Positions 8,143-17,651 of a stretch of DNA of 32,284 nucleotides are shown here, piece after piece. This DNA comes from Candidatus Shapirobacteria bacterium (GTDB taxonomy: Bacteria; Patescibacteriota; Microgenomatia; UBA12405), in NCBI GenBank assembly GCA_003250375.1, contig QKGR01000002.1:1-32284 (forward strand), read 5' to 3'. The notes under the pieces were generated by a model, which saw only the letters and a list, made by a program, of their open reading frames with translations, was not told the origin of the DNA and made no database searches. A program made the translations under genes and the position numbers. Within the stretch, counting starts at the first letter, position 1; the number at the start of each line of letters is the position of its first letter.

Positions 8143-9579
8143 CTAGAAGATTAGGCTGAATAAGGTGAACATGGACAAAGTTATAAGGCTTAGGAAGAGA
8201 ACAGGAAAGATTTTTTTGATTAAAATACTTTCATGATTGTGGAGTTTAAGGACAGTTTCGGCAGCAACCATGTCGGCGATGGCGATCATGTTGCCTAGGG
8301 CAGCACCAATCAATTGTGAGGCAAGAATTTTATTGACAGGAAGATCTAAGAGGCTAGCAGCAGTAAAGGTAGATTGGCCAAAAAGTAGGTTGGAGACAGT
8401 GATACTGCCGGTGATAAAACTACCGAAGGCTCCAAGAAAGGGTACGGTGACAGGCAAGTATTGATTGGTGAAGATTTTGGAAAAATAGGAAATCATGGAG
8501 GCGTAATTATTTGAGTTGGAGGCAGATTCGATCATGATTTGAACCACGATAGAGACGATAAAAACTACGAGAAATGAATTTTTAGATTGATGAAAGGATT
8601 GGGAAACTATGGACTTGAACTGGGAAACAGGGATTTTTTTGAGATAAAAGAAGGAGACTAAAATAAAAATGAGTCCTGGGTTGAAAAGAGATAACTTGTG
8701 ATTTAAAAGAGGAATGGTAATGGAGAGATTTGATAGAAGGAATTTACCTATGACCAGAGCAAATATGAGAAATATGTAGGGAAGAAAGAGACGGTAGTTT
8801 ATGGATGTTTTGATATTTTTGGAATGAAGGGATTTGATAGGAAAATAATTTGAAGGTAGGAGAAAATTGAGTTTGACCAAAATTAATAAGAAAATGAAAC
8901 TTAGGACTGAGGCAATGATGGTAGGTAATTCTTGGCCAAAAAAAGTGGCAAAATATGCAAAAAGTGAATGAGAAAAGCCAGCAGCTAGTGCAAAAGGCAG
9001 CGCTGGAAGAATAAATTTGGATTTTGATTTGTAGCTGGAGGAAACAATCCAAAGAATGCCGATGGGCATGAGAGTCCCCACAAGGCCGTAGATGCCGGCA
9101 TTTACAAGAAGATCGGGGTTGACAAGACTAGAAAAGCCAATCCTAGTGGGAGTACCAACAGCACCAAAGGCGCCACCAGTACTATTGCCAACCAAGACAG
9201 CGGCAGCGGCGGAGATGGGTGGAATACCAAGAGTAACTAGAATCGGACCAACAATGGCCCCGGGCGTGCCAAATCCAGCAATACCTTCAATAAAATTGAC
9301 CATGACCCAAGCCAAAAGAATGGTAGATATTCTGATGTCGGAAGAAAGAGATTCAATTAGTCGAACTAAAGTGTCCAAAGATTGAAGCTGGCGGGTAATT
9401 TCCAAGAAAATTAAGGCTCCTAAGATGATGAGAAAAATATCGAGGGCAACAAAGAAACTTTTTTGGACAGTAAAAAGTAGAGTAGCAGGAAAGAGATTCC
9501 AAACGAATATGGCTAAAATTAGGGTGAAAAGAAGGGTGTAGAGAGATGATTTAATAAGATCGACTTTGAGAAAGACCAA
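8143..9579 (-). CDS. L-lactate permease (LctP) family transporter; the N-terminus probably extends upstream (see findings)
   Basis: Polytopic; FIEGIAGFGTPGAIVGPILVTLGIPPISAAAAVLVGNSTGGAFGAVGTPTRIG is characteristic of LctP. Confidence 0.9.
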   Translation of the reverse strand: MVFLKVDLIKSSLYTLLFTLILAIFVWNLFPATLLFTVQKSFFVALDIFLIILGALIFLEITRQLQSLDTLVRLIESLSSDIRISTILLAWVMVNFIEGIAGFGTPGAIVGPILVTLGIPPISAAAAVLVGNSTGGAFGAVGTPTRIGFSSLVNPDLLVNAGIYGLVGTLMPIGILWIVSSSYKSKSKFILPALPFALAAGFSHSLFAYFATFFGQELPTIIASVLSFIFLLILVKLNFLLPSNYFPIKSLHSKNIKTSINYRLFLPYIFLIFALVIGKFLLSNLSITIPLLNHKLSLFNPGLIFILVSFFYLKKIPVSQFKSIVSQSFHQSKNSFLVVFIVSIVVQIMIESASNSNNYASMISYFSKIFTNQYLPVTVPFLGAFGSFITGSITVSNLLFGQSTFTAASLLDLPVNKILASQLIGAALGNMIAIADMVAAETVLKLHNHESILIKKIFPVLFLSLITLSMFTLFSLIF

Positions 9580-9653
9580 AAGAAATGCAAAGAGGATAAA
9601 AGGGAGAGTGGTAAGAATAGTGAGAACTAAAGTTAAAGTGTCGATAAATAAGA

Positions 9654-10316
9654 CTAAAGCAGATGATTGACGGGGTCAATAAGTTGGGAGCCTTCTGATT
9701 GGGAAGAATTTATAAGATTTGAGACAGGATGATGAGTTAGTTGGCTTGATGAGGAAAATTGAAATTGGTTTAGGCTTGATTGATTAATAAAACCCGAGAG
9801 CCAATCCCCTATTTTGGACTTGGAGATGGTTAAAGGAGAGCGAGGATGGATGGATTCAAATTCTTTTGGAGATGGAGTGGTAATAATTGAGTACGAAAAG
9901 ACAGGTGAACCATCGGGTGATTCCCAAACATCATAAAGTCCGGCAAGAGAAATAATTGGTTGGTCGGAGGAGTGGAAAAAATATGGATTTTTGGCCGAAT
10001 CCCATTCAAAATAGCCGTTGGCAGGAATTAGACAACGATTTTTGATAATGAGGCGGCGGAAAGTAGGTTTGGTGAAGATTGATTCAACTCTAGTATTGAT
10101 GAGATGTGAGGAAAAGCGAGAGTCGGTGGACCAGGATGGAGTGAGACCCCAACTCATGGGCAGTAGGAGTTTGGAATGGGAGAAATTTACTAAGACTGGG
10201 TGTTGAGCACCAGGAGAGGCATTGTAAGTGGGAGGAGGAAGTAAACCCATAATTTTGGCCGAATAAAAGGCTGATAAATTATGACTGTTGGTGTAGATCG
10301 AATAGCGGCCGCACAT
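9654..10316 (-). CDS. SOS response-associated peptidase / SRAP domain protein (YedK/HMCES family)
   Basis: MCGRYSIY (catalytic Cys2), YNASPGAQHPVL, SWGLTPSW, NTRVESIFTKPTFRRLIIKNRCLIPANGYFEW, SLAGLYDVW. Confidence 0.96.
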   Translation of the reverse strand: MCGRYSIYTNSHNLSAFYSAKIMGLLPPPTYNASPGAQHPVLVNFSHSKLLLPMSWGLTPSWSTDSRFSSHLINTRVESIFTKPTFRRLIIKNRCLIPANGYFEWDSAKNPYFFHSSDQPIISLAGLYDVWESPDGSPVFSYSIITTPSPKEFESIHPRSPLTISKSKIGDWLSGFINQSSLNQFQFSSSSQLTHHPVSNLINSSQSEGSQLIDPVNHLL

Positions 10317-10319
10317 AAG

Positions 10320-13300
10320 TTATTTGCGGAAAGTTTTGCTGATGAGGGCGACAGTGGAATTGATAATGTAAGAGACGAGCAGTAATTGAGGAGTATAGGC
10401 ACCTAAATTGAGGAAAAGATAGGATTGATGGAAATAGAAATAGGAAAATAGAGCGGCGACAAAGGGAATGGTGAGAGCAATAAGAACAATATAAAACTTG
10501 GAGCCGGAGGGGAGGATGAGGATGATGAAAATGGAAACAATTAAGTGGATCAAAATGATTAGCCACCACCAATTGAAATCAATGTGCCAAGTGCTGACAC
10601 CTTGAGTGTTGAAATCAATTTTAGCGTAGCGGGCAATTTGATAGTCGCTAATGGCTGAGAAATCACCGGCGACTAAAATAGCATTTCCTTGTCTTATAAT
10701 ATTTCTGACCAGTCCATTGGGATTGGGATTCCAGGATGTGGGTTGATTCTTTGAAATATTGATGGAGACAAGATTTTGACGAGAGGCGCCGAGAACCTGA
10801 CCAAAGGAACCGGAAATTATGAGATTATCATCCGGATCGATAGCAAGGGCTGCAATTGGACCATCGGTGAGATTTAGAATTGTAGTTTCATTGGTGCCAA
10901 GATCGAGCTGAGAAATACTAGTCTGAATTGGCTGACTTGTGGGACAAGTGAGATAGTAAAGACTTTGGTCTTGCTGGTCGAGAGCGATGGATTTGACAGG
11001 GTCAGTTGAAGCAGCCTGAAGAGAAACTGGCTGACAAGAATCCAGATCGATGGCGGCGAGATTTTGAACCGGTTGGGAATCGATACTAGTGAAATCTCCT
11101 GAAAGATAGACAAGAGATTTTGTATCCGACTTAACAATGGAATAGACCGAACCTTGGATGTTAACTATACAAGAAGAATCTATATTACCATTTTTGGAAA
11201 GTTTGGCGATTGAAGTACTGACTTTGCCAACTTGGGTAAAATTACCAGCGAGTAAGTAGCCTCCTGGAATTTCGAGCATGGTGTAGATAGTGCCATTGGT
11301 AGTAGGAAGTTTTTTAATGGAAGATTGAGCAAAGAAAGATAAGGGCTTTTGGTCGTAGAGCTGGGGTTGGCAAGATGTGAGTTGCTGTTCTGGGAGAGTA
11401 GTAGGGGTGGGAGAAGGAGCTTGGACTGAGGTGGGTGTGATATTTGTGTCCGAGCCAACATCGGAGGAAGTATCTTGGCTTTGAGATGGAATTGCGGTTG
11501 GGATTGGGGAGGATGCTTGGTAGGACTTTGATTTGGTTTTGGCGAGGACAGTTTGACTCCAGGGGCCGGTGGTGTTTTTGTTGCCACCGTGGACTTTGAA
11601 GTAATAATTGGTGTTGGGTTTTAGTTGTTCAATTAGATAAGTAATGGCGCCAGGAGATTGAGATTGGTCGAATTTGACGGAAAATTCATCGGCAGATTTT
11701 TTGCTGCCATAGCTAATGAGGTAATAAGAATTTGTGCCAGAGACGGGCGAAAAATGGAGAGTAGCTGAGGTGCTGGTGGTGTCGATGCTAAAAAGATCGG
11801 GACTGGTGGTGACTTCGACATTTTGATATGGATCATCGACAGAGGGAGGTGAAGGGTTGGTGTCGGTATTGGTGGAGGTTGTGGTAGGGGTTGAGGTGGG
11901 AGTTGAAGACGAGCCGGTATTGTAGGTGATGGTGACAGCATCGACGGAAGGGGAATTAAATTGGTCGGAATTTAAGACTAGTTTGTACTGAATATATTGG
12001 GTATTGTCGGGAGAGGCTATTGGAGAATTGATAGCTTGCCAATCGGACCAGGTGCCATCGGGAGTAGATGTATTACCTGTCCTGGTGTAGGCTACGACAG
12101 AGCTGGAACCAGGAGTGGACGAGCTAAGAGTAAGTTCATCCCAAGAAACTTGTGTCCCGGCATCAATAATTGTTGATGTAAAAACTGATTGAGAGTAGTA
12201 GCCATTGTTGAGATCAACAGAATTAACAATCGGAGCGGACTGGTTGTTGTTGAATGAATTTAAATCAAAACGATATTGGAAAAAATTTTTGTCCTGGGCG
12301 CCAGAAAAGTTAACGAGGGTGTTGTCGCTGCCTAAATTTTGCCAGCTATCCCAAGCAACATTCTCTATTCGAACCCAATCGATGTCGATTGAGTCTTCAG
12401 CCTGCCATGTGGAACCATCATCAGTGAATTCAAAACCAATACTATTGGAAGCAACGCTGGGGGTGAAGGTAATAATTTGCCAATCGTCGTTTTCGAGGTC
12501 GTAGCGAGTAATGAATTCATTTACAGACCAATCTTCGGGAAAAACAGTGAGATATTTGGCTGTTGGTCCTGAGGCTCGAAGCTTGACTGTAAACTTAGTA
12601 CCTTGAGGGTAATACCCTGAAGCATGACCAGTGTGCAACCAAAGATAGTCGTAGCCTGTGGGATTGGTAAAGCTGACTATTCCATTGGCAACAGTCTGAG
12701 TGCCAAAAGTGCCCCAACTATAGTAATCACTTATAACGTCGTTGGTATTGGAGGAAAAATCGTTGAAGTAATAATAGCTTGTGTCCCCTACTCCATAGCG
12801 AACTTGGAAAGACACATTGCCACTGGCGCCACTATTTAGATTTTGAGTCCATGAAGCTGATAAAGGAAAGCTTTGGTTGTAGAAGTAATTACTTTCAAAG
12901 ATAGCTTGATCGTAGTAGATGTTGCCATTAGGATTGATACCACAAACTGAACGCCCTGAGGTAAAGATATTGCCGTTGATTAGCTCAATACTCCAATTTG
13001 ATGAAAGATCAGCATTATCGTGAGTGCTTCGGTCATAATGAGCTACTTGAGCACCAGTGTCGGCGTTGATAATATAAACACCATTGGCGACTGAGGTGAA
13101 ATAGAGGTAGTTATTGACAGAATCGAAGTAGAGATCGTTGACAACCCCCCAATCTCCAGAGCCTGAAAAATTGTGAATTTCAGTATCGTCGGATGTGTCT
13201 GGAGTATTGTTAGTGTCGATAACTTTAATACTTCCATCAGTGCCAAGAAAAAGTCTATTTTGGTAGCCAACCATCCGATAGATGTAGTAAGTAGAGAGAA

Positions 13301-14303
13301 CTGGACCATAAACTGTATCGTCGGCAGAATCCGTGGTGCCATTTGTGTCGACGGAATATAATCCCTTTGTTGGTCCGGATGGTACAGAAGTATTAGTGTA
13401 AAGATAAACAGAATCGTTTGTATTATCAGCATAAATATCGGCAATCGAAGAAGCGATTCCAGGTGTGGTGGTTTCGTCATAATGGAAAATTTGAGTATCG
13501 TCTGAAGTGTCGGCTGTGTTTTTGGTGTCGATGGCAATTAGATCTTTGCCGTTTGAACCTAGAGCTAAATACAAAATCCCTAACGAAGAATCATAAGTAG
13601 TTCTCCACAAACCTGTATTTGAGGTAGTACCCACTACAACTGGAGTGGATCCATTGTATGTGCCAACAAGTTCATCGTCGGAGAGAGTGGGTGTTGATTT
13701 GTTATCGATAACAAATATTCCTTGAGATTGAGTGGCTACATAAAGCAACTGAGTATTTGGTTCAAAATACAAGGAAAAAACAGCGGTACTACCAATAGAG
13801 AGAGATGAGGTAGCATCGTAATAACCCATATCTTCATCGTCGCCAGGATCGAAGGTTCCTTTGGTATCGATAACTGAAACTCCTGGGATTTTTGGACCAA
13901 TGACATAAAGCAAATTTGAGTTTGAATCAGAGGCTATTGTGGCTACTTGATTATAATCGACTTTTTCGAGCGGAATAGTCGTATCGGAATAACAAAAACT
14001 ATTGTAGTCGTCGACACTAATACCTCCACCCTCTCCTGATATGATCTGACTATAGCGGATATGGTTGTCACTGGGCTGAACGTAACCATTGTTAAATTGA
14101 TCAATGGTTTCAGTAGATAGATTGTCTTGTTTTATTTTGATAAAACCGGGTGTGGAAAGATCGGTGTATGTATCGGTGGTACCAAGTCCAAAGGTTTCTT
14201 CTGAAGTTTGAGTAATGGAACTAGCAAAAATACTTGACGAATTTAAATAGAGAAAAATAAGAAGAGAGACGGCAAAAGTTAAGAAACGAGAAAAAAATTT
14301 CAT
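10320..14303 (-). CDS. Giant membrane-anchored surface protein (beta-propeller repeats, fibronectin-III-like domain, PT linkers, second propeller-like region, C-terminal TM helices)
   Basis: Signal peptide MKFFSRFLTFAVSLLIFLYLNSSSIFAS; five ID(T/N)xxTxDxxDD repeats; FN3-like segment ending NTNYYFKVHGGN; STPTSTPTTTSTNTDTNPSPP linkers; C-terminal hydrophobic segments. Confidence 0.85.
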   Translation of the reverse strand: MKFFSRFLTFAVSLLIFLYLNSSSIFASSITQTSEETFGLGTTDTYTDLSTPGFIKIKQDNLSTETIDQFNNGYVQPSDNHIRYSQIISGEGGGISVDDYNSFCYSDTTIPLEKVDYNQVATIASDSNSNLLYVIGPKIPGVSVIDTKGTFDPGDDEDMGYYDATSSLSIGSTAVFSLYFEPNTQLLYVATQSQGIFVIDNKSTPTLSDDELVGTYNGSTPVVVGTTSNTGLWRTTYDSSLGILYLALGSNGKDLIAIDTKNTADTSDDTQIFHYDETTTPGIASSIADIYADNTNDSVYLYTNTSVPSGPTKGLYSVDTNGTTDSADDTVYGPVLSTYYIYRMVGYQNRLFLGTDGSIKVIDTNNTPDTSDDTEIHNFSGSGDWGVVNDLYFDSVNNYLYFTSVANGVYIINADTGAQVAHYDRSTHDNADLSSNWSIELINGNIFTSGRSVCGINPNGNIYYDQAIFESNYFYNQSFPLSASWTQNLNSGASGNVSFQVRYGVGDTSYYYFNDFSSNTNDVISDYYSWGTFGTQTVANGIVSFTNPTGYDYLWLHTGHASGYYPQGTKFTVKLRASGPTAKYLTVFPEDWSVNEFITRYDLENDDWQIITFTPSVASNSIGFEFTDDGSTWQAEDSIDIDWVRIENVAWDSWQNLGSDNTLVNFSGAQDKNFFQYRFDLNSFNNNQSAPIVNSVDLNNGYYSQSVFTSTIIDAGTQVSWDELTLSSSTPGSSSVVAYTRTGNTSTPDGTWSDWQAINSPIASPDNTQYIQYKLVLNSDQFNSPSVDAVTITYNTGSSSTPTSTPTTTSTNTDTNPSPPSVDDPYQNVEVTTSPDLFSIDTTSTSATLHFSPVSGTNSYYLISYGSKKSADEFSVKFDQSQSPGAITYLIEQLKPNTNYYFKVHGGNKNTTGPWSQTVLAKTKSKSYQASSPIPTAIPSQSQDTSSDVGSDTNITPTSVQAPSPTPTTLPEQQLTSCQPQLYDQKPLSFFAQSSIKKLPTTNGTIYTMLEIPGGYLLAGNFTQVGKVSTSIAKLSKNGNIDSSCIVNIQGSVYSIVKSDTKSLVYLSGDFTSIDSQPVQNLAAIDLDSCQPVSLQAASTDPVKSIALDQQDQSLYYLTCPTSQPIQTSISQLDLGTNETTILNLTDGPIAALAIDPDDNLIISGSFGQVLGASRQNLVSINISKNQPTSWNPNPNGLVRNIIRQGNAILVAGDFSAISDYQIARYAKIDFNTQGVSTWHIDFNWWWLIILIHLIVSIFIILILPSGSKFYIVLIALTIPFVAALFSYFYFHQSYLFLNLGAYTPQLLLVSYIINSTVALISKTFRK
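13150..13885 (-). repeat. Five beta-propeller blade repeats with ID(T/N)xxTxDxxDD signature
   Basis: VIDTKGTFDPGDDEDMGYY, VIDNKSTPTLSDDELVGTY, AIDTKNTADTSDDTQIFHY, SVDTNGTTDSADDTVYGPV, VIDTNNTPDTSDDTEIHNF. Confidence 0.8.
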
Positions 14304-14409
14304 ATTGTAACTATAAGAAAGATTATGAATTAAATCGTAGTAATTTGGAATACAACAAAAGGAATCAGAACACTGTTTAACTTGAATAAGTTATAAGATA
14401 TACTGAGTT

Positions 14410-14625
14410 ATGGGAGATCTGTTTAAAAATGGTGGAGTGTTATTTGACAACAAAGCTTCAAATAATGGATCGAAAATAAACTTTGTACCTGGTTTTTTGG
14501 ATAAGAATAAGGAACAAGTAAACGCAAAGTCGACACAAATATACAGACCGGAAGAAGAACAAAAAGAAATCGAGGAAATAATCAAGGAAATTCGAAGGAT
14601 GAAGAGAAAAGCAAAGAAGAATTAG
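14410..14625 (+). CDS. Small 71-aa hypothetical protein with charged helical C-terminus
   Basis: ATG ORF preceded by TATACT 6 nt upstream; ends EEEQKEIEEIIKEIRRMKRKAKKN. Confidence 0.65.
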   Translation: MGDLFKNGGVLFDNKASNNGSKINFVPGFLDKNKEQVNAKSTQIYRPEEEQKEIEEIIKEIRRMKRKAKKN

Positions 14626-15953
14626 CTAAGTAGTTTGATAGCTTGCTCTTCGATAGATAGCGCTTGTTTTTTGTCGGGAGCAAAAATAACGTAGGCAAAT
14701 TGGGAAATTGATAGCAAATTTTGAGAAATAATAATTAGCCCGGTTTTGGTCTTGGGATCGAAGAGAAGTGGTTTTAGGAGCTGATGGGTATGATTAAAAT
14801 CATGTTGATGAGTGAGATGTTGGCCATTGTTGGATAAAACAAAAGTCTGGTCGGAAAAATTTGGGCCAAAAATTTGAGTGGCCAAAATGTAGGCATGGGT
14901 GCCGCCGGTTTTGCGAACGTTTGATTCGGTGATGAATAAAGTTCCATTCTTATCGACAATAAAATCGATATCAAAATAGCCGATATAGCCAAGAGAGGCG
15001 TAGAGATTGGCAATTTTATGACCTACTTCAATCATTTGTTGACTATAGTTGTCGGGAATCACTTGATGGCCGATTTCCATGCCACGGAAAACTCCTTCTT
15101 TGGTGACTCGCATACCTCCAAGATAGAGGTAATTGACCTTGGAATCGTCGTCGATGAGAAATTCAATACTAGGAGAACCACCACCAATATTCATATCGAT
15201 GTCGATGAAGTCTTCGACAACAACATTATTCTTGCGCCAATATTTGTCGGCAGCAAAAGCCTTTCTAATGGTGGAAGCAGGAAAAGCTTGTTGATCGGAA
15301 TTGCGAGGAAACAGGAGAACTCCAGCACCAGAATGACCTTTGTTGGTCTTGATAACGACGCCATTGTTGGAAGTGTAGACATGTTTGGCCAAATTTAGAG
15401 CAATGGACAGATTGTTGGCAATACAGCCATAGGGGCATTTGACAGTAGATGAGGAAACTAAGTCAACTGACTGGCGAATGCCGGCCTTGCTACCCAAAAA
15501 GTCGACAATCCAACGAGATTGGGGTTTTGGCGCCTGAGAAATATGGACTTTAATACCTTGCTTTTTTAGATGTCGATATAGTTGGTAAAACTGAGCAGAA
15601 GAAGAGTAGGAAAACAGTTGAATGCCGTCGTGTTGAAGTGATAAATTCTTAATTTGGGAAATTAATTGAGGATCGTTGATAATATCGAGGAAGGTTTGGC
15701 CGCTGTGGTTGGCTGGATGAAATGCAGCAATAAGTTTGTTGGGGAAGAGCTGATGATAATAATTTACAAAACTTTGGCTGATAGGAAGTGGGGTAATGAT
15801 GGCAAATTGTGAATTGAAGGAAGCAGTAAAAAGATCCCGGTCGGAAAGAGTAGCATTCTCGTCGATTTCGTCCTGACGAGCTTTTGGATCGGAGATTCCT
15901 TGAATAAAAGGCCAAACATCTTCAGATATATTTGAGACATAAAGTGAAATCAT
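14622..15953 (-). CDS. ATP-grasp domain protein (possibly related to pre-ATP-grasp/PGM1-type peptide ligases)
   Basis: ATP-grasp-like GVVIKTNKGHSGAGVLLF, VVVEDFIDI, GYFDIDFIVDKNGTLFITESNVRKTGGTHAY; ATG at 15953 preferred over TTG at 15989. Confidence 0.78.
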   Translation of the reverse strand: MISLYVSNISEDVWPFIQGISDPKARQDEIDENATLSDRDLFTASFNSQFAIITPLPISQSFVNYYHQLFPNKLIAAFHPANHSGQTFLDIINDPQLISQIKNLSLQHDGIQLFSYSSSAQFYQLYRHLKKQGIKVHISQAPKPQSRWIVDFLGSKAGIRQSVDLVSSSTVKCPYGCIANNLSIALNLAKHVYTSNNGVVIKTNKGHSGAGVLLFPRNSDQQAFPASTIRKAFAADKYWRKNNVVVEDFIDIDMNIGGGSPSIEFLIDDDSKVNYLYLGGMRVTKEGVFRGMEIGHQVIPDNYSQQMIEVGHKIANLYASLGYIGYFDIDFIVDKNGTLFITESNVRKTGGTHAYILATQIFGPNFSDQTFVLSNNGQHLTHQHDFNHTHQLLKPLLFDPKTKTGLIIISQNLLSISQFAYVIFAPDKKQALSIEEQAIKLLS

Positions 15954-16017
15954 TGGTTTAAATCTAGCTAATTTTTGCAAATAGAGCAAGAATTTAATCC
16001 AATTGTTATAGTTAAGT

Positions 16018-16593
16018 ATGACTTCAAGAACTCACGAGGCGGCAGCGGCGGCTAGTTTGTTGTGGGTAGTGAGCAAATGGCCACCAGTTGAAATGAATTG
16101 GCCAACAATAATTGGAGCACTAATTTGCAATCTAATCGGATCCTTATTGCCAGATATAGATCAGGCGTCAAATCGGCTGTGGGACATGATTCCTGGAGGA
16201 AATACTTTGGGGAAAATACTTCGACGAGTATTTATTTCACATCGAACCTTGTCGCATTCGTTGATTGGTTTTGTAATTTTTTTATATTTTTTTGATTGGC
16301 TAATTCCAAAATTATTTAATGGTGATTTTGTGATAAGTAGTTATTTATTTTGGTCTTTGATGATTGGATATGTGAGCCATCTTTTGGCCGATATGTTGAC
16401 GGAAGACGGATTGCCATTGCTTTGGCCACTGAAATGGAAATTTGGGTTCCCACCAATTAGATCCTGGAGAATTAAAACTGGCAAGTGGTTTGAACGATTG
16501 ATAGTTTTCCCTGGATTAGTATTGTTTATATTGTTTTTGTTCTGGAAACATAATCAGTTGTGGTGGCGATTAATTTCCAATGGTAGTATATGA
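16018..16593 (+). CDS. YdjM/DUF457-family membrane-bound metal-dependent hydrolase
   Basis: TSRTHEAAAAASL, LIGSLLPDIDQ, HRTLSHSLIGF, GYVSHLLADMLTEDGLPLLWPL. Confidence 0.9.
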   Translation: MTSRTHEAAAAASLLWVVSKWPPVEMNWPTIIGALICNLIGSLLPDIDQASNRLWDMIPGGNTLGKILRRVFISHRTLSHSLIGFVIFLYFFDWLIPKLFNGDFVISSYLFWSLMIGYVSHLLADMLTEDGLPLLWPLKWKFGFPPIRSWRIKTGKWFERLIVFPGLVLFILFLFWKHNQLWWRLISNGSI

Positions 16594-17123
16594 GTATGAG
16601 TCAAAACGAAGAAATATGTCCTAAGTGCGGTTCCCCATTGGGAGAAGTTACAGAAACGGCTACTGGCCGAAAACTACAGAGGTGTAGCCGTGGATCCTGG
16701 AACCCCAAAACACACAAAAATGAGGGCTGTGAATATGTAAAATGGTTGGAAGTGGAGCCAAAAGAGCTAGATGAAAAATGTCCAAAGTGTGGCGCTAGTT
16801 TGGTATTGCAAGTAACCAGATTTGGCAAGAAAATGAAGAAATGTTCAGCAGGTTCATGGGACAAAGAAGCTAAAAAAGCCGTAGGTTGTGATTATGTTGA
16901 GTGGATAAATGGAACAACTGAAAATCTTGATGAAAAATGCCCAAAGTGCGGTGCTAATTTGGTACTTTATACCACTGCCAATGGTAAGAAAATGAAAAAA
17001 TGTTCAACTTCGGGCTGGGACAGAGCAGCCAAGAAGGCAACTGGTTGCGACTATGTGCTGTGGCTAAGAGCAGGGCAAGATACGTCTGACACTGGTGAGG
17101 AATTTTTACCTCCAGAAGAATAA
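16590..17123 (+). CDS. Stand-alone protein of three tandem topoisomerase-type zinc ribbons
   Basis: Three copies of CPKCG..L......G..(L/M)(Q/K)(R/K)CS...W......GC(E/D)YV.W; start overlaps upstream stop (ATGA). Confidence 0.85.
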   Translation: MSMSQNEEICPKCGSPLGEVTETATGRKLQRCSRGSWNPKTHKNEGCEYVKWLEVEPKELDEKCPKCGASLVLQVTRFGKKMKKCSAGSWDKEAKKAVGCDYVEWINGTTENLDEKCPKCGANLVLYTTANGKKMKKCSTSGWDRAAKKATGCDYVLWLRAGQDTSDTGEEFLPPEE

Positions 17124-17136
17124 GTTTGAGCATGAA

Positions 17137-17589
17137 TTAGTCTATTTCTTCGATGGAGACGGAGTGGATTTTTACTTGTTGATCGTTGACTACAACAGTG
17201 TCGCCAACTTTGTGATTGAGTAGGGCTAAGCCAAGAGGACTTTCAACAGAAATCCAATCTGGTTTGATGCGTGAATCGTGTTTACCAACCAAAACGATGG
17301 AAAGATTGCGACTATCGGAGATAAATTCAACATCGACACGATGACCAAAAGCAATAAGATCTGACTTTTGAGGAGCTTGGGCAAGAACTTCGTGTTTAAG
17401 CTGATCTTCTAATTCGCTGATTTGAGTATGGAGGACCTGAGAACGCTCAGTAAGGAAAATGTAGGCTGAGTTTTCGCGAAGATCGCCCTCTGCAGCAGCC
17501 TTACTACGTTCGTCGACGGTACGAGAAAGCTCTGATTTGAGATGTTGAATATCCTCTTTGAGTTTGGATAGGCCAAGTGCGGTAATCAT
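17137..17589 (-). CDS. greA: GreA/GreB-family transcription elongation factor
   Basis: LKEDIQHLKSELSRTVDERSKAAAEGDLRENSAYIFLTERSQVLHTQISELEDQL and C-terminal ISVESPLGLALLNHKVGDTVVV. Confidence 0.92.
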   Translation of the reverse strand: MITALGLSKLKEDIQHLKSELSRTVDERSKAAAEGDLRENSAYIFLTERSQVLHTQISELEDQLKHEVLAQAPQKSDLIAFGHRVDVEFISDSRNLSIVLVGKHDSRIKPDWISVESPLGLALLNHKVGDTVVVNDQQVKIHSVSIEEID

Positions 17590-17651
17590 AAGTGATTATG
17601 TTAGCACTTTTTGATTGATTATGGAAACCAAGGTAAATGTAGGATATTATT

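Noticed and set aside
13043-13537. 164-aa - strand ORF in another frame of the giant surface protein
   Set aside because: Frame-shifted shadow ORF in the repeat region; no family resemblance.
15954-15989. TTG-initiated extension of the ATP-grasp gene
   Set aside because: ATG at 15953 with TAGATT -10 just upstream is more plausible; the extension has no clear domain support.
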